Assembly (NCBI RefSeq): GCF_000719775.1
Contig: NZ_JOHR01000009.1
Location: forward strand, 124,001 to 188,000
Source of the DNA: Streptomyces sp. NRRL F-5135
Lineage (GTDB): Bacteria; Actinomycetota; Actinomycetes; Streptomycetales; Streptomycetaceae
Direction of reading: 5' to 3'
DNA length: 64,000 nucleotides
Shown: in pieces, positions 34,459-42,965 of the stretch
Position numbering within the stretch: position 1 is the first letter of the stretch
Layout of the letters: the number at the start of each line of letters is the position of its first letter
The notes under the pieces: generated by a model
The model's database searches: none
What the model was told of the DNA's origin: nothing
What the model saw: only the letters and a program-made list of their open reading frames with translations
Position numbers and translations under genes: made by a program

Positions 34459-35748
34459 TCACACGCGTCGCAGGCGCGGCGCGAGCAGCGCCATCGTGAC
34501 CATCAGCGCGGGCAGGACGAGCATGGCGACCCGCAGGTGCGCCGCCTCGGCGATCCCGCCGATCAGGGGCGGGCCCGCGAGGAAGCCCACGTATCCGACC
34601 GCCGAGACCGCCGCGATCGCGGGGCCCGGGCGCTCCGGCCTGACCCGGGCCGCGTGGCTGAAGACCACGGGAATCACCGACGCCATGCCGAGCCCGAGGA
34701 GCGCGTACCCGGCGAAGCCCGCGCCCGGGACGGGGACGGAGACCGAGACCGCTCCGCCGAAGGCGGCGACGAGGGCGCAGCCGAGGGTGAAGCGCACGGT
34801 GCCGGCGCGCGCCCGGATCCGGTCGGACGAGAGCCGCCCGATGACCATCCCGGCGGAGAAGACGGCGAATCCGGCGCCTGCCGCCCCCGGGGAGGCACCG
34901 GTCACGTCGTGCAGGTAGACCGCTCCCCAGTCGTTCATGACGCCCTCCCCCATCAGCGCGCAGAAGGCGACGAGGCCGGGAACCCAGAGCGCGCCGCCGG
35001 GCAGGGCGAACAGCGGCCCCGGATCCTCGGCCGCCGCCCGCTCGTCGGGGAGCAGCGCGAGCGCCGCCACGCCCGCCGCGGCGCACAGGACCAGGGCCGT
35101 GGCGGTGAAATGGGCCGTCACCCCCACGCCCTTGGCAGCCGCCAGGGAGCCGGCCAGGGCTCCCGTGATCCCGCCGAGGCTGAACATGGCGTGGAAGCCG
35201 CCCAGGACGGCGCGGCCGTAGGCGCGCTCCACCATCACGCCCTGGGTGTTCATGGCGACGTCGACGGCCGTGTTGCCGCAGGCGAACACCGCCAGGGTGA
35301 GCGTGAGCAGCGGCAGGTTCGGGGCGAAGGCCAGGCCCGCCAGGGCGACCAGGTAGGCCGCCATGCCGGTGCACAGCACCGGGCGGCTGCCGTGGCGTGC
35401 CACCAGCCCGCCCACCAACGGCAGTCCGAGGAACGCGCCACCGCTGAGCCCGATCAGCGCCACGGCCAGTTGTCCGGCGGACAGTCCGAGGCCCTCCCGC
35501 ACGGCGGGGACCCGGGCCGCCCAGGTGGCGAAGGCCGCTCCGGTGAGGAAGAAGACCGCGCACACGGCCACGCGCGCGCGTCGTGGTGGCGCGAGTGCCG
35601 GGCCCCGGTCCGGCGCGGCCATGGTCGTGACCGTGGCGCCGGCCCGAGCCCCGGACCGGCCCTCCGCCCGATCACCGGTCCGGCCCTCCGCCCGGTCCGC
35701 AGGCCGGTCCGCGGGCCGGCTGTCCTGGGCGTCCGCCTCGTTCCGCAT
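34459..35748 (-). CDS. MFS transporter
   Basis: From the ATG at 35748 the protein has 429 residues. The first ~45 are charged and repetitive (DRAEGRTGDRAEGRSG). Twelve membrane helices follow, for example VAVCAVFFLTGAAFATWAAR, LAVALIGLSGGAFLGLPLVG with the MFS motif-A-like GLVARHGSRP, and a C-terminal LVLPALMVTMALLAPRL. This is typical of the small sugar/drug MFS proteins near YbjJ. Substrate unknown. It converges with the SDR gene. Confidence 0.88.
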   Translation of the reverse strand: MRNEADAQDSRPADRPADRAEGRTGDRAEGRSGARAGATVTTMAAPDRGPALAPPRRARVAVCAVFFLTGAAFATWAARVPAVREGLGLSAGQLAVALIGLSGGAFLGLPLVGGLVARHGSRPVLCTGMAAYLVALAGLAFAPNLPLLTLTLAVFACGNTAVDVAMNTQGVMVERAYGRAVLGGFHAMFSLGGITGALAGSLAAAKGVGVTAHFTATALVLCAAAGVAALALLPDERAAAEDPGPLFALPGGALWVPGLVAFCALMGEGVMNDWGAVYLHDVTGASPGAAGAGFAVFSAGMVIGRLSSDRIRARAGTVRFTLGCALVAAFGGAVSVSVPVPGAGFAGYALLGLGMASVIPVVFSHAARVRPERPGPAIAAVSAVGYVGFLAGPPLIGGIAEAAHLRVAMLVLPALMVTMALLAPRLRRV

Positions 35749-35964
35749 CGAGTGGTGCGTCCTTCCGGTTGCCGACGATCTCCAGATTCCTTCTGAAGTC
35801 TCGGCTCCGGCTCCCCTCGGGGGCTTGGAACCGGCCGAACGGCACACGGACGTGGGACGGCGCGGACACGGAAGGGGGAGCGTGAAGGGTCGCCCGTTCC
35901 GTCACACGGTCAGGTCACACGCCCCTTTCGCACGCACGCGCCCTCTTCGCACGCCCCGACGCGC

Positions 35965-36034
35965 GTCACGCGGCCCCGTGATCGTCGTACGCCCTGTCAC
36001 GCGGTCCCTTGATCGTCGTACGCCCCGTCACGCG
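35965..36034. repeat. 31-bp tandem duplication spanning a stop codon
   Basis: Two copies of a 31-bp unit, 35965-35995 and 35996-36026, start GTCACGCGG and share TGATCGTCGTACGCCC. A third copy begins at 36027. The second and third units encode the C-terminus and stop of the aminotransferase gene (stop at 35997-35999), so the array extends from coding to non-coding sequence. Confidence 0.85.
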
Positions 36035-37331
36035 CCAAGCCGCGTGCGAGCGCCACGACCGCGTCGCGCTCCTCGACCAGCACCTTGTGGAACACCTCGG
36101 CGAACAGCCGCATGGTGCCCTCGTCGTTCGGCGGCCCGAGCGAGCTGAAGCTCTGGCCGAGGACCAGCCGCCGTCGGCAGATCTCCTCCGCCACCGGGTA
36201 CTCCTCGGCCCGGTACCGGTGCCCCGGTCGCGCGTGACCGCAGGTCCACGGGCAGCCGCGCCCGTAACCACGCATCTCCTGGAACAGCGTCTGCGCGGGC
36301 ACCGGCCGCGGCTGCCAGCGCATGATGCCGAGCCCCTCGGCGTTCACCGCGCGCTCGACGGCGTCACGGAAGGCCGCGACCGGCACGTCCGCCTCGGCCA
36401 GCCCCAGCTCCTCCGGCGCGACGAGCAGGGGGTAGAAGAAGTAGACGTGGGTCAGCCCGTCGGGCACCACCGGCGGCCTGATGCCGGGGACGCCCGCCAG
36501 CGCGGCGGTCAGCGCGGCGCCGTTGGCGAGCCGTACGCGCGACATCTCGGGCAGCCGGCCGAGCTGCGAGCGTGCGAAGGCGGCGGCGAGGACGTCGATC
36601 CGGTAGTTCCAGCCCATGATGCGGGCGTTGTAGTCGCGCCCCTGACCAGGCAGTTCCTCGCCGAACATCAGGACCCGGCGCGCGAGCCGGTGTTCGTCGG
36701 GGTCGCGCGTCGCGAACAGCCCGCCTTCGCCGAGAGCCGACAAGCACTTCGAGCCGTTCAGGCTGGCCGCGCTCAGCGTGCCGAGCGCGCCCGCCGGCCG
36801 TCCGTGGTACGTGGCACCGTGCGCCTGCGCGGCGTCCTCGATCAGGGCCAGGCCGTGCCGGTCCGCGATCCGGCGCAGCGGGTCGTACGGGGCGGGCAGG
36901 CCGTTGAGGTCCACGGCGACGATCGCGCGCGTACGGTCGGTGATCCGCTCCTCGATCCGGGCGGGATCGAGGTTGAACGTCTCTATGTCGGTGTCCACGA
37001 AGACCGGCACGGCATTGGCCTGGAGCACACAAGAGGCGGAGGCGAGAAAGGTGTCGGCGGGTACCAGCACCTCGTCGCCCGGCTCGACCCCGGCGGCGGA
37101 GACAGCCATGTGGAGGGCGGCGGTGCCGGAGTTGGCGGCGAGAACGTAGGGCATGCCGGTGAAGTCTGCCCAGGCCGCCTCCAGTTCCTCGACGGCGGCC
37201 ATGGGCCAGTGCCAGGGCGTCGCCCGGTCGAGCGCGCCGAGCACGGCCGTCCGGTCCTCGTCGCGTATCCAGGGCCAGGGGGCGACGGCGCCCTCGGGGA
37301 TGACGGCGCGGCCGCCGGTCAGCGCGAGCAC
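35997..37331 (-). CDS. DegT/DnrJ/EryC1/StrS aminotransferase
   Basis: The protein is 444 residues from the GTG at 37331. This is a fold-type I PLP enzyme: YVLAANSGTAALHMAVSAAG, EDAAQAHGATYHGRPAGALG, and the PLP lysine in SLNGSKCLSALGEGG. The family transfers amino groups to nucleotide sugars or makes AHBA-type precursors. The N-terminal GGRAVIPEGAVAPWPWI is like glutamine-dependent members. Its start overlaps the end of the upstream epimerase gene by 13 bases, so the pair is co-translated. The 3' end runs into a 31-bp repeat. Confidence 0.88.
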   Translation of the reverse strand: MLALTGGRAVIPEGAVAPWPWIRDEDRTAVLGALDRATPWHWPMAAVEELEAAWADFTGMPYVLAANSGTAALHMAVSAAGVEPGDEVLVPADTFLASASCVLQANAVPVFVDTDIETFNLDPARIEERITDRTRAIVAVDLNGLPAPYDPLRRIADRHGLALIEDAAQAHGATYHGRPAGALGTLSAASLNGSKCLSALGEGGLFATRDPDEHRLARRVLMFGEELPGQGRDYNARIMGWNYRIDVLAAAFARSQLGRLPEMSRVRLANGAALTAALAGVPGIRPPVVPDGLTHVYFFYPLLVAPEELGLAEADVPVAAFRDAVERAVNAEGLGIMRWQPRPVPAQTLFQEMRGYGRGCPWTCGHARPGHRYRAEEYPVAEEICRRRLVLGQSFSSLGPPNDEGTMRLFAEVFHKVLVEERDAVVALARGLARDGAYDDQGTA

Positions 37332-38503
37332 GCCGGCACCCCGTCCGTACCGTGCGCGTCGCGCTGCCCCGCACGTTCCGCCTCGTACTGTTCCCCAGTC
37401 CGGGCCTCGCGCCGGTCCTCGCGCGGGTCCTCGATCCGGGCCTCGAGCACGGCGGGGCGCAGCCGCCGCCTGCGTGCGTACGGCTCCCTGCGGAAGGCGG
37501 CTCGCACGGAGGGAAGTTCCGGGTACGGGCCGAGCTCCGCAGCGAGCGCGGCGAGCCCCGCCTCCAGGGTGACCCGTGGCGCGAAGCCGAGCGCGGACAG
37601 CTTGGCGATGTCCGCGACCAGGGCGAAACTGTCCGCCAGGCTGCGGTCGTCGGCCTCCAGCCGGGCGGGCCGGCCCGTGGCGTCGGCGACGGCGGCGGCC
37701 AGGGCCCGCATGGACACCTCCGTACCGCTGCCGATGTTGTAGATCTCGCCGTCCGCCCCACGAACGGCCAACGCGACGAGGGCGCGGCACACGTCGTGGA
37801 CATGGACGAAGTCCCGCGTCTTGCGGTCGATGTCGCCGACGACCGGGATCGGCCGTTCGTTGAGCTGCCACCGCAGGAACTGGGACACCTCGCCCCCGGC
37901 CCGGCGGGGGTCCTCCCCCGGCCCGTAGATCACGAAGGAGCGGCCGATCACGACGGGCAGCCCGGCCGTACGGTGCAGGCTCAGCAGCGCGAACTCACCG
38001 GCGAGCTTGGACGCGCCGTACGGCAGGAAGGGCCCGGTCGGGTGGCTCTCGCCGATCGGCGTGTGCACGGGGGTGCCGTACACGATGGCGGAGGAGAGGA
38101 AGACGAGACGCGGCACGCCGAGTTCGAGGGCGGCGTTGCCCACATTGCTGGTGGCGAGCGCGTTGAGGTGGAAGTCGAGCCGGGGATTCTCGACGGAGAG
38201 GTTCCCGCTGGCGTTGCCGGCCAGATGGAAGACGGTGTCGGCGCCTTCGAGGGCGAGCAGGGTCTCGCCGTAGTCCCGCAGGTCGGCCCCTACGTAGCGG
38301 ACACCGGGCAGCGCGGCGACGTCCTGGCCGAGCGGGGCGTGATCGACGGCGGTGACCTTCGCACCGGCACGCGCCAGGGCCGCGACGAGGTGACGGCCGA
38401 CGAAGCCGGCTCCCCCGGTGACGACGACGTCCGCGAGATCTTCCGCCTCTTGGATGTCCGGCGGCGGCGCCGGAGAAGCTGAGGTACCCGGTGCATGGCT
38501 CAC
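37319..38503 (-). CDS. NAD-dependent epimerase/dehydratase
   Basis: The protein is 394 residues from the GTG at 38503, which has GGGGAG upstream. It is an extended SDR: VVVTGGAGFVGRHLVAALAR (NAD loop), a serine in VFLSSAIVYG, the YGASK catalytic tyrosine-lysine, and GRSFVIYGPGEDPRRAGGEV. The C-terminus ends in a basic, low-complexity tail from about residue 330. UDP- or dTDP-sugar 4-epimerases and 4,6-dehydratases share these features. Together with the downstream aminotransferase it looks like a small amino-sugar or aminocyclitol pathway without a visible glycosyltransferase. Confidence 0.88.
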   Translation of the reverse strand: MSHAPGTSASPAPPPDIQEAEDLADVVVTGGAGFVGRHLVAALARAGAKVTAVDHAPLGQDVAALPGVRYVGADLRDYGETLLALEGADTVFHLAGNASGNLSVENPRLDFHLNALATSNVGNAALELGVPRLVFLSSAIVYGTPVHTPIGESHPTGPFLPYGASKLAGEFALLSLHRTAGLPVVIGRSFVIYGPGEDPRRAGGEVSQFLRWQLNERPIPVVGDIDRKTRDFVHVHDVCRALVALAVRGADGEIYNIGSGTEVSMRALAAAVADATGRPARLEADDRSLADSFALVADIAKLSALGFAPRVTLEAGLAALAAELGPYPELPSVRAAFRREPYARRRRLRPAVLEARIEDPREDRREARTGEQYEAERAGQRDAHGTDGVPACSR

Positions 38504-38657
38504 GGCCGCTCCCCGGTAGGTGGTGTGCTCGTGCCGGTCGCGGCACTCGCCACCGACCAGCGTGACCCGGGGGCCGGGCCGTCCGGGCGAAACACACCTC
38601 ATGGTCCGAAAACAGCGCGGGAACCGCCCGTTTCCGGCCGCACGGGGTGGCGGGGGC

Positions 38658-39236
38658 CTACGGCTCCGGGTAGTCGGTCTCCCGGGGCAACAGCGACGCC
38701 GCCTCGGCGAGTTCACTCGGCCCGCCCACGCGTACGAGCCCGTGGATCCGGTGCGCGAGGGATGTCACGTCCGTCACGGAGACGATCCACTCGTCCGCGT
38801 ACCGCCGCGCGGCCTCGCCGGAGAGACCGAGTTGGAGCGAGCGGTACGGCAACGCGTTCAGCCGCAGATCCCGCTCCGGGTCCCACTGCACGCGGACGGG
38901 CGACTGCCGCAACTCCCGTCTCCAGGCGTCCCGGTCGGCGTGCACGCCCGGATCGTAATGCGACAGACACGCCCGCCCGACGGCCCAGTCGAACCCCTCC
39001 CGGCCGATCTCGACGGCGAGGACGGTCTCCTGGCCTTCCTTGGTCCCCCATCCGCAGCGGTACATCATCCACAGGAACGACGGCTTGACCCACGTCATCC
39101 GATCCCGCTTCCACGCCGCCGGGAACCGCCCGTCGCGCACGGCGGGAAGCCCGATGGCGGGCGGGTACGCCTGGTACACGGTGATGGTGGACGCGGTGTG
39201 CACGGCCCGGATGCGACGCGATGAGATCTCCTGCAT
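38658..39236 (-). CDS. DUF4291 family protein
   Basis: The protein is about 192 residues from ATG 39236 (a GTG at 39260 is possible). The DUF4291 pattern is clear: TITVYQAYPPAIGLPAVRDG near the start, then RMTWVKPSFLWMMYRCGWGT and RVQWDPERDLRLNALPYRSL. The family is widespread and has an ADP-ribosyltransferase-like fold suggestion but no proven activity. It stands alone next to the second XRE/DUF397 set. Confidence 0.85.
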   Translation of the reverse strand: MQEISSRRIRAVHTASTITVYQAYPPAIGLPAVRDGRFPAAWKRDRMTWVKPSFLWMMYRCGWGTKEGQETVLAVEIGREGFDWAVGRACLSHYDPGVHADRDAWRRELRQSPVRVQWDPERDLRLNALPYRSLQLGLSGEAARRYADEWIVSVTDVTSLAHRIHGLVRVGGPSELAEAASLLPRETDYPEP

Positions 39237-39314
39237 ACGGCCACCCTGCTGCGCGGCCACCAGGTCGGGCCACCGAATAATCGTGCGGGCGGCACCGCCA
39301 CGCGTCCGGACCGG

Positions 39315-39536
39315 TCAGGCGGACAGGTCCCCGGCCCTGACCGCACCGACGAAGGCCGCCCAGTCGGTCGCCCGGAAGACAAGGGCCGGACCTTGCGGCG
39401 CCTTGCTGTCACGGACCGGAACGACGGAGGGGCAGCCGTCCGACACCTCGACGCAACCGCCCCCGCCGTTGTCGCTGTAGCTCGACTTGCGCCAAGCCGC
39501 CAGCGCGGATGCGTCAGGAATCGTCGTCATCTTCAT
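39315..39536 (-). CDS. DUF397 protein
   Basis: The protein is 73 residues: AAWRKSSYSDNGGGGCVEVS, then VPVRDSKAPQGPALVFRATD and WAAFVGAVRAG. This is the complete DUF397 domain. The ATG overlaps the end of the XRE gene by 23 bases. It is the likely partner of that regulator. Confidence 0.93.
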   Translation of the reverse strand: MKMTTIPDASALAAWRKSSYSDNGGGGCVEVSDGCPSVVPVRDSKAPQGPALVFRATDWAAFVGAVRAGDLSA

Positions 39537-40351
39537 ACCCTTTCAGGTACCTGCGCACGAGCTCTATGGATTCATCATCTGTCAGCGCCAATGAGCGAGC
39601 AAGATCGAAGCGGTCCGTCAGCTGAACCACCCGCTTCGGTGAATCCGCCCCTTCACCGGAGTCGAAGCTCTCGACCAGGGCCACCGTCGCGCCGTCCTTC
39701 AAGGTCATGAGGGTGAGCCCGCCACCCAGCATCGGGTGCGCGCCCCTGGCGAACGGGAGCACCTGAACCGTTGTCCGAGACCTAGCGGCGGCCCGCAGTA
39801 AACGCTCCAGTTGTTCCACCATGCACGCGGCGCCCCCCACCGGCCGCTTCAGCGCGGCTTCGTCCATGATCGCCCAGTAGTACGGCGGGGTCTCCCCGTG
39901 GAAGATGCGCTGGCGCCGCATACGGACGGTGACCCGCTCGTGTACCTCTTCTTCACTCTCGTCGGGCAATGACCGCCGGAAACAACGCGTGGGCGTAGGC
40001 CGGGGTCTGGAGAAGCCCGGGTACAAGGCTGCTCGTGAAGACCTGGATTCGCTCGGCTTCCGGTTCCTTGTTGACGATTTTCCTGCTGTAGTCGGCGATG
40101 ACCGAGTCGTGCGCCATCTCCAGCAGATCAGCCAGAACTCCGTCCGTGTCGAAGAAATCGTCCAGCATGTTCACCAGGGCCTCGGACGGAAGTTGGGAAC
40201 CCAACTCCACCCGTCCCAGATAACTGTGCGAATAGCCCCCGACCCTTTCCGACAGCTGCCGGAGAGACAGCCCCTTCCGCTCTCGCAGCCTGCGCACCCG
40301 CATCGCCAAGCGTACTCGCGGCGTGAGCTTCCCACCTTCATTGTTGAGTTC
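39514..40351 (-). pseudogene. XRE/DUF5753 regulator with a frameshift
   Basis: From ATG 40351 the frame reads a good helix-turn-helix (RRLRERKGLSLRQLSERVGG, then YSHSYLGRVELGS) and the DUF5753 entry VFTSSLVPGLLQTPAYAHAL, then stops early at ARRE. In the +1 frame the domain continues as LPDESEEEVHERVTVRMRRQ and runs normally to EDDDDS at 39514. The break is near 39970-39985. Either the gene is broken in this strain or one base is wrong. Its DUF397 partner is intact. Confidence 0.8.
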
Positions 40352-40551
40352 CATCGCCCGGTCGAACCTTCTTTCGCGTGACCAGCTTTCTCCAAAGCTG
40401 TTTGGTGACAGTGCGGATATGTCTCTTGCGGCCAGCGGCCGTTGATAGTGGTGACAACTAGCGCACAACAGAGCGTCCGTGCGCAAGACCTGCCCCCGCT
40501 GCCGCCGTTATCGGTCCGGGGCGTGGCCAACGCTTGTGAGGAGCGTCAACA

Positions 40552-40650
40552 ATGGGACCGTTCTTTTCCCGTTTCTTCGTCATGCCACTCAATGGATTAA
40601 TCGCAATGAAGCGGCGGGCCGCGCACTCTTCGGCGAACGGCACCCGGTGA
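40552..40650 (+). CDS. 32-residue upstream peptide coupled to ATPase
   Basis: ATG 40552 has GAGGAG 8 bases upstream, a much better site than any for the next gene. The product starts MGPFFSRFFVMPLNGLIAMK, is basic and amphipathic, and ends at TGA 40648-40650, overlapping the ATPase ATG (TGATG). It may be a leader peptide for coupled translation. Confidence 0.5.
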   Translation: MGPFFSRFFVMPLNGLIAMKRRAAHSSANGTR

Positions 40651-41066
40651 TGCGGGAGTCCGACGGCAACCGGGCCGTCGTGCTGCGCTGGACCCGGCAT
40701 CCCCGCTGCGTGAGCCTCGCGCGTCTGGAGTTGCGCAAGGCGCTCACCGAGTGGGGGTTGTCCGCGCTGGAGGATTCGGCCGTGCTGGTCCTCTCGGAAC
40801 TGCTCACCAACGCGGCCCGGCACGCCCGGGTCTCGCCGGGCCGGCGGATCGAGACGCGTTACCTTCCGGTCCCCGACGGTCTCCGTATCGAAGTGCACGA
40901 CGCTTCCGCCGAACGCCCCGTGCGACGTACACCGGACGAGGACGCGTGTGACGGGCGGGGGCCGATGCTGGTGGCCGCGCTCGCCGACGCGTGGGGCGCC
41001 GACGACAGGGACGGGCCGGGCAAGGTCGTGTGGGCGACGCTGTCCCTTCCGGACGCCGTCCCGTGA
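40650..41066 (+). CDS. RsbW/SpoIIAB-like ATP-binding regulator
   Basis: The protein is 138 residues from ATG 40650. Single HATPase domain: N box SELLTNAARHARVSP, G1-like IEVHDASAERP and G2-like GRGPMLVAALADAWGA, ending KVVWATLSLP. It is the second such gene in the window divergent from an XRE/DUF397 pair. Family members are anti-sigma kinases or their regulators. An in-frame start further upstream at 40479 exists but lacks a good ribosome-binding site. Confidence 0.82.
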   Translation: MRESDGNRAVVLRWTRHPRCVSLARLELRKALTEWGLSALEDSAVLVLSELLTNAARHARVSPGRRIETRYLPVPDGLRIEVHDASAERPVRRTPDEDACDGRGPMLVAALADAWGADDRDGPGKVVWATLSLPDAVP

Positions 41067-41256
41067 ACCGACGGTGACCTGTGACGACGTCCCGGAACGG
41101 GGCTTCGCGGCCAACGCCCCGTGTGCATGGGCGCGTTGGCTGTACGCGGTCACGCCGCCGGATTGTCAGTGGGGCCCGGTAGCTTCCTCACATCGGCGGA
41201 ACCGCGCTGCGCGGCCTTCTGTCGGTCACCACTGGACGACACCTTGAGGAACAGAG

Positions 41257-42897
41257 ATGGAACCGGTCTTCGCGGACTTCTCCACCACCCCGGCCCGACT
41301 GTCGAACGCCGTCGTCGGCCACCACCGGTGCGGGGTCGCCCCTTCGCACCTCGCGCTGGGCGCGGGCGGTTACATCAAGCTCGACTTCTCGACGGGCCGG
41401 GAGGAGAAGAGCTTCGAGGCCGTCGTCACCGTGACGACCCTCGGCGCGAGCGTCCCCATGGACGTCCTGCTCAACGGCGCGCTGGTGGCGGAGCGGCTCG
41501 CCGTGCCCGCGGCGTACGGGGTGTCCGGGGGCGAGGGCCGGGACGTGTCCCAGGACACCGTCCTGTCGGTTCCGGAGGGCGTGCTGACGCCGGGCGACAA
41601 CATCCTGACCATACGCTGCCCCGCCGACGAGGAGGGGATCCTGCGGCTGACCGCGGTCACCGTGGACCCGGCCCGGGACAGCGGCGGGGCGCGGCGCGCG
41701 CTGGAGGCCAGGGCGAGCCGCCGGTCGGTCTTCGCGTTCAGCACCGAGCGGCGCGTGCCGGGCGCGACCGCCTGGCAGCCCGCGCCCCGGCTGCTCTTCC
41801 ACCTCGACCGGGGCGACCGGGCCGTCCCGGCGCACCTCGGCTGGCGTACGGCCGACGGTGCGGAGGCGGCGATCGGGCTACGCGAGGACCTGGCCGGCTT
41901 CCAGGGGCACTACCGGGCCGCCGACGGCGCCATGGGCGAGTTCCGTGGCACCCTGGCGGACCGCTGGGCCTACCCCGAGGGCACCGCCGGCGCGCCGCTG
42001 CACCGGTTCTCCACGGAGGAGGGCCGGGACGGGGACTGGCGCCCGGCCGGGGAGCTGCGGCTGCTGCTCGACGACGGCGGTGCACCGGTGGAGCGGGTGT
42101 CCTGGAGCGACCGGCGCGGCAACGCGGCCTCGGTGACCGTGCGCGCCGCCGACGCCGAACCGGGCGGACCGGCCGGTTCGGGCGGCCCCGCACCGACCAG
42201 CGTCGATGAACTGCTCGACATCACCGACACGGTCACCGACGTCGAGGCGAGCGACGAGTTCGAGATGATGGGCGAGGTCGCGAGCAACCTGCTCCGCAAG
42301 GCCCACAACAAGTGGCTGGCGCACGACGACACCCCCGAGCTGGACTTCACCCTCCGACAGCCCGCCGCCGTCGTGGGGTACCAGCTGACCTCGGCCAACG
42401 ACTTCCCGGACCGGGACCCGCGGGCCTGGGACCTCCAAGGCTCGCACGACGGCAGTACGTGGACGACGCTGGACTCCCGCTCGGGCGAACGCTTCGCACA
42501 CCGGCACGAGACGAAGGACTTCACCTTCGCCAACGCCACGGCCTACCGCCGCTACCGGCTGCTCGTCACCCGGAACGGCGGCTCGAACGAGACCCAGCTC
42601 TCCCGGGTCCAGTTCTTCACCCGCGGCGGCGCCGCCAGCGGTTCCGCCGACGGCGCCGGGTCCGACTTCATCGGCTACTACGCGCCGGCCGGCGGCTCGC
42701 CCGTCGGTTACCGGGGTACGACCGTGCCCGGCCCCGAGTCCGACGCGGGGCATCAGCCGGGCGGTCCGCGTGAGCAGTTGCTCGCCGGGGAACTGGGCGA
42801 GACGGCCCAGGGCCTGGACAACGCGGCCCGGCTCATAGGCAAGCTGGCGGAGTACCTCCGGACCGACGCGTCCGCCGCGGGCCGCCGGGGCGACTGA
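41257..42897 (+). CDS. Discoidin (F5/8 type C) domain protein, cytoplasmic
   Basis: The protein is 546 residues, with GAGGAA before the ATG. Residues 1-135 form a beta-rich domain (AGGYIKLDFSTGREEKSFEA). Residues ~140-290 form a second beta domain with repeated motifs (RLLFHLDRGDRAVPAHLGWR, and later GDWRPAGELRLLLDDG). Residues ~335-450 are a carbohydrate-binding-type discoidin fold: NKWLAHDDTPELDFTLRQPA, DLQGSHDGSTWTTLDSRSGE. There is no signal peptide, which is odd for this domain. The function is unknown; ligand binding is likely. Confidence 0.8.
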   Translation: MEPVFADFSTTPARLSNAVVGHHRCGVAPSHLALGAGGYIKLDFSTGREEKSFEAVVTVTTLGASVPMDVLLNGALVAERLAVPAAYGVSGGEGRDVSQDTVLSVPEGVLTPGDNILTIRCPADEEGILRLTAVTVDPARDSGGARRALEARASRRSVFAFSTERRVPGATAWQPAPRLLFHLDRGDRAVPAHLGWRTADGAEAAIGLREDLAGFQGHYRAADGAMGEFRGTLADRWAYPEGTAGAPLHRFSTEEGRDGDWRPAGELRLLLDDGGAPVERVSWSDRRGNAASVTVRAADAEPGGPAGSGGPAPTSVDELLDITDTVTDVEASDEFEMMGEVASNLLRKAHNKWLAHDDTPELDFTLRQPAAVVGYQLTSANDFPDRDPRAWDLQGSHDGSTWTTLDSRSGERFAHRHETKDFTFANATAYRRYRLLVTRNGGSNETQLSRVQFFTRGGAASGSADGAGSDFIGYYAPAGGSPVGYRGTTVPGPESDAGHQPGGPREQLLAGELGETAQGLDNAARLIGKLAEYLRTDASAAGRRGD

Positions 42898-42965
42898 GCG
42901 GCCACCGGCCAGGTGCCGGTCTCCGGGGCCCCGGCTCCGGGGCCGGCCCCGGGCGGCGCCCCCTC

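Noticed and set aside
39953..40026. Programmed frameshift in the XRE gene
   Set aside because: No slippery heptamer or shifty stop is visible at the break, and other XRE/DUF5753 genes are not frameshifted.
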